From Pseudomonadota bacterium (GTDB lineage: Bacteria > Bdellovibrionota > Bacteriovoracia > Bacteriovoracales > Bacteriovoracaceae), in assembly GCA_021299675.1 (NCBI GenBank), contig JAJTIF010000377.1, positions 1 to 7,332 on the forward strand: a stretch of DNA of 7,332 nucleotides, given 5' to 3'. This document shows, in pieces, positions 5,473-7,332 of this stretch (the stretch's first letter is position 1; each line of letters starts with the position of its first letter). The notes below the pieces were generated by a model that did not search any database, was not told where the DNA came from, and saw only the letters and a program-made list of their open reading frames with translations. The translations under genes were made by a program, and so were the position numbers.

Positions 5473-6238
5473 AGTTATTCTCACGGCGAAGAATATTTAC
5501 TTCGACTACCAACTCTCGCTCTATCAGCATTCAGGTCTGAGAGATACCTTCATCAACGCTGTCAGAAACCCTTGGGACTTTATCTTCAAAAAACCGGAAA
5601 TCCTTCCGGTGCTTCGAGGAATTAATTTTCAACTCTATAAGGGTGACCGCCTGGGGCTCTTGGGACTCAACGGCGCCGGCAAAACCACTCTCTGTCGCAT
5701 CCTGTCTGGCATGATGACTCCTAACGCCGGTGAGGTCATCTGTCCTGGACACGTAGAAGCCATTTTTGATGTGGCAACGGGGATAATGCCTGAGCTCACT
5801 GGACGAGAGAACGCCTATCTCTTGGCGCGACTTTTCTACAACACGCGCGAGGTCTCTCGTGAGCTGGTGGAAGAAGCGCTGGAGTTCTCTGAGCTCAGCC
5901 ACTTTCTTGATGCCCCCTTCAAAACTTACTCAAAGGGCATGCAGGCGCGCCTCGTGCTCTCGCTGATTTCCAGTGCCCCCAGTAACGTGCTGATACTTGA
6001 TGAAGTCTTCGATGGAGCCGATTTGTTTTTTAAAGAAAAAATCGCTAAGCGCATGATCAAGAAAATCGAAGGCTCAAATGCAGTGGTGTTTGTGTCCCAT
6101 GGTCCAGATCAGGTGCTGGAACTTTGTAACCGGGTGCTCGTGCTCAAAAATGGTGTCATCGAATTTGATGGCCCCCCTCAGGAAGCCATCAATTTCTATA
6201 TTCAATCAGGTGGTAGTCGCAGTTTTGGTGAGCTCTAA
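5450..6238 (+). CDS. wzt: ABC polysaccharide exporter, ATP-binding subunit (Wzt/KpsT-like)
   Basis: This 262-residue ATPase powers the adjacent permease. Visible motifs are Walker A GLNGAGKTT (72-80), a signature YSKGMQARL (160-168, Ser-Lys-Gly-Met in place of LSGGQ, typical of the Wzt/KpsT/TagH branch), Walker B NVLILDE with catalytic Glu185 (179-185) and the switch His217 in FVSHG. The N-terminal stretch LRDTFINAVRN (30-40) is also typical. I chose the ATG at 5450, which has GGAG 11 nt upstream inside the wzm gene, over a GTG at 5423 that would add nine residues of poor quality. The protein ends soon after the nucleotide-binding domain. It therefore lacks the C-terminal carbohydrate-binding domain of E. 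coli O9a Wzt (about 430 residues), which suggests a KpsT-like export mode without terminal-sugar recognition. Its 3' end overlaps the opposing RND gene by 33 nt. Confidence 0.92.
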   Translation: MNSSSRSEVILTAKNIYFDYQLSLYQHSGLRDTFINAVRNPWDFIFKKPEILPVLRGINFQLYKGDRLGLLGLNGAGKTTLCRILSGMMTPNAGEVICPGHVEAIFDVATGIMPELTGRENAYLLARLFYNTREVSRELVEEALEFSELSHFLDAPFKTYSKGMQARLVLSLISSAPSNVLILDEVFDGADLFFKEKIAKRMIKKIEGSNAVVFVSHGPDQVLELCNRVLVLKNGVIEFDGPPQEAINFYIQSGGSRSFGEL

Positions 6239-7332
6239 CTCTTCGTCATCTTCAACTTTTCCTTCCCGTGCCACGACTGAATAAAGCGCAGGCACCACTA
6301 AGAGAGTCAAAAAGGTCGAGACCGTGTTCCCACCGATGATCGCCCAGGCCATGGGACCCAGGGCCTCAGCACCAGGACCGAGGGCGAGTGCTGCGGGTAG
6401 CGCTCCTGCCGTGGTGGACAGCGAGGTCATGAGAATAGGCCTTAGCCGGCGCGGACAGGCAAAGCGCAAAGCCTCATTGATCGTCGCGCCCTCGGCGCGC
6501 TTCTGCTTGGTAAAATCAACCAAAAGAATTGAATTCTTCTTCACGATCCCCATCAAAAGAATAAGACCGATCATTGAATAGATGTTGAGAGAAAGTCCCA
6601 GGCCCCATAGGGCAAGGAAGGCACCGGAGAAGCCGAAGGGCATCGCCGTGAGCACCACCATCGGATCCAGGAAACTGTTGAACTGCGAGCCTAGCACCAT
6701 GTACGCCACGAAAATCCCGAGCACCAGCTCGAAGATCAAACATTGAAATGATTCCTTAAAAGATTCCGCAGTACCAGACTCTACGAGATTATAGCCCGCC
6801 GGAAGATGTTTGGTCGCAATCGTCTTGACCATGGCGAGAGCATCCGCTTGCGATTTGCCGGGAGCGACTCCAGAAAACACATTCACCGCACGCGAGCGGT
6901 TACGGCGCACCACCGAAGTCGCTCCTGGGCGCTCCTCGACCGTGACCACTTCCATCAGCTTGATGAGCTCTCCGCGGGTGTTACGCACAAGAATCTTATC
7001 CAGTGTCTCGCGCTCATTAGCAGAGACATTCAGCATCTTCACGCGGATGTCATTGCGATGACCGTTTTGAGAGAACTTACCCACCACTGCACCTCCGACC
7101 AGGGCGTTGATGGTGCGACCGATCTCATCCACGCTCACGCCATATTTTTTGGCGGCTACGCGGTTGGGAAGAATGTGAACCTCTTTGACGGCTTCTTTGT
7201 AATCGGTGTCCACGTCGGTGTAGATCCCCGAGGCTTTCATTTCATCCATGATCGCCTTGGTGGCCGGTATCAAGCCAGACCATTCAGGCCCTGTGAGAGT
7301 GAACTCCACTGGAAAGCCACGTCCGGAGGCAG
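6206..7332 (-). CDS. RND efflux pump inner-membrane subunit (HAE1 family), C-terminal part
   Basis: The frame is open from the right edge to the TGA at 6208-6206, so this is the last 374 or so residues of a protein usually about 1,030 long. The GTG at 7309 is not the start: the codons before it (RGFP, then VEFTLTGPEW) continue the family sequence. These proton-driven pumps work as trimers with a periplasmic adaptor and an outer-membrane channel to expel drugs or amphiphiles. Counting from the first whole codon, the fragment starts in the second large periplasmic loop. Membrane segments follow near 195-213, 224-243, 251-272, 301-319 and 327-352. GIVKKNSILLVDF carries Lys265, matching the AcrB proton-relay Lys940, and the RPILMTSLSTTAG region matches the Thr978 helix. 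This pattern indicates HAE1 rather than metal-exporting CzcA pumps. The short acidic tail overlaps wzt. Adaptor and channel genes would lie outside the window. Confidence 0.93.
   Translation of the reverse strand, partial: ASGRGFPVEFTLTGPEWSGLIPATKAIMDEMKASGIYTDVDTDYKEAVKEVHILPNRVAAKKYGVSVDEIGRTINALVGGAVVGKFSQNGHRNDIRVKMLNVSANERETLDKILVRNTRGELIKLMEVVTVEERPGATSVVRRNRSRAVNVFSGVAPGKSQADALAMVKTIATKHLPAGYNLVESGTAESFKESFQCLIFELVLGIFVAYMVLGSQFNSFLDPMVVLTAMPFGFSGAFLALWGLGLSLNIYSMIGLILLMGIVKKNSILLVDFTKQKRAEGATINEALRFACPRRLRPILMTSLSTTAGALPAALALGPGAEALGPMAWAIIGGNTVSTFLTLLVVPALYSVVAREGKVEDDEELELTKTATTT

Noticed and set aside
5531..5902. 123-codon open frame antisense to the ATPase gene
   Set aside because: It lies entirely within the Wzt gene, shows no domain or ribosome site and reads as a shadow of the real gene.
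7309..7309. GTG as start codon of a short RND-like gene
   Set aside because: Family-conserved residues (RGFP) continue in frame up to the window edge, so the gene is cut by the boundary rather than truncated.

Overview
The window is a gene-dense chromosomal segment of a Gram-negative bacterium with roughly balanced GC. It carries seven complete genes and two cut by the window edges. A Bdellovibrionota-like (Bdellovibrio relative) origin is my best guess. It rests on the resemblance of the secreted trypsin-like protease and the Tat-exported HiPIP to proteins of that group, and no marker gene settles it. I see no rRNA, tRNA, CRISPR array, insertion sequence or prophage gene.

Left part (1-2659): the tail of an ankyrin-repeat protein on the + strand runs into an opposing operon. 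That operon holds a solitary DNA cytosine-5 methyltransferase followed 11 nt later by an AmpG-type muropeptide permease. Middle (2660-4182): two separately promoted + strand genes encode exported proteins, a HiPIP iron-sulfur electron carrier and a serine protease. Each has a recognisable sigma70-like promoter with a small inverted repeat beside the -35 box, and a strong UUCG-loop terminator separates the two units. Right part (4157-7332): a small four-helix membrane protein of unknown function (- strand) is divergent from a Wzm/Wzt-type ABC glycan exporter pair with overlapping genes. The exporter converges on the 3' half of an HAE1-type RND efflux pump that continues past the right edge.

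Most genes act at the envelope: muropeptide uptake, glycan export, drug or amphiphile efflux, secreted proteolysis and periplasmic electron transfer. No single pathway joins them, and I found no convincing new multi-gene system. The most notable structural themes are that all three convergent gene pairs overlap at their 3' ends, that a perfect 11-bp inverted repeat lies inside the C-terminal codons of the small membrane protein, and that the two divergent genes around 4598-4695 lack Shine-Dalgarno sequences and may be leaderless.
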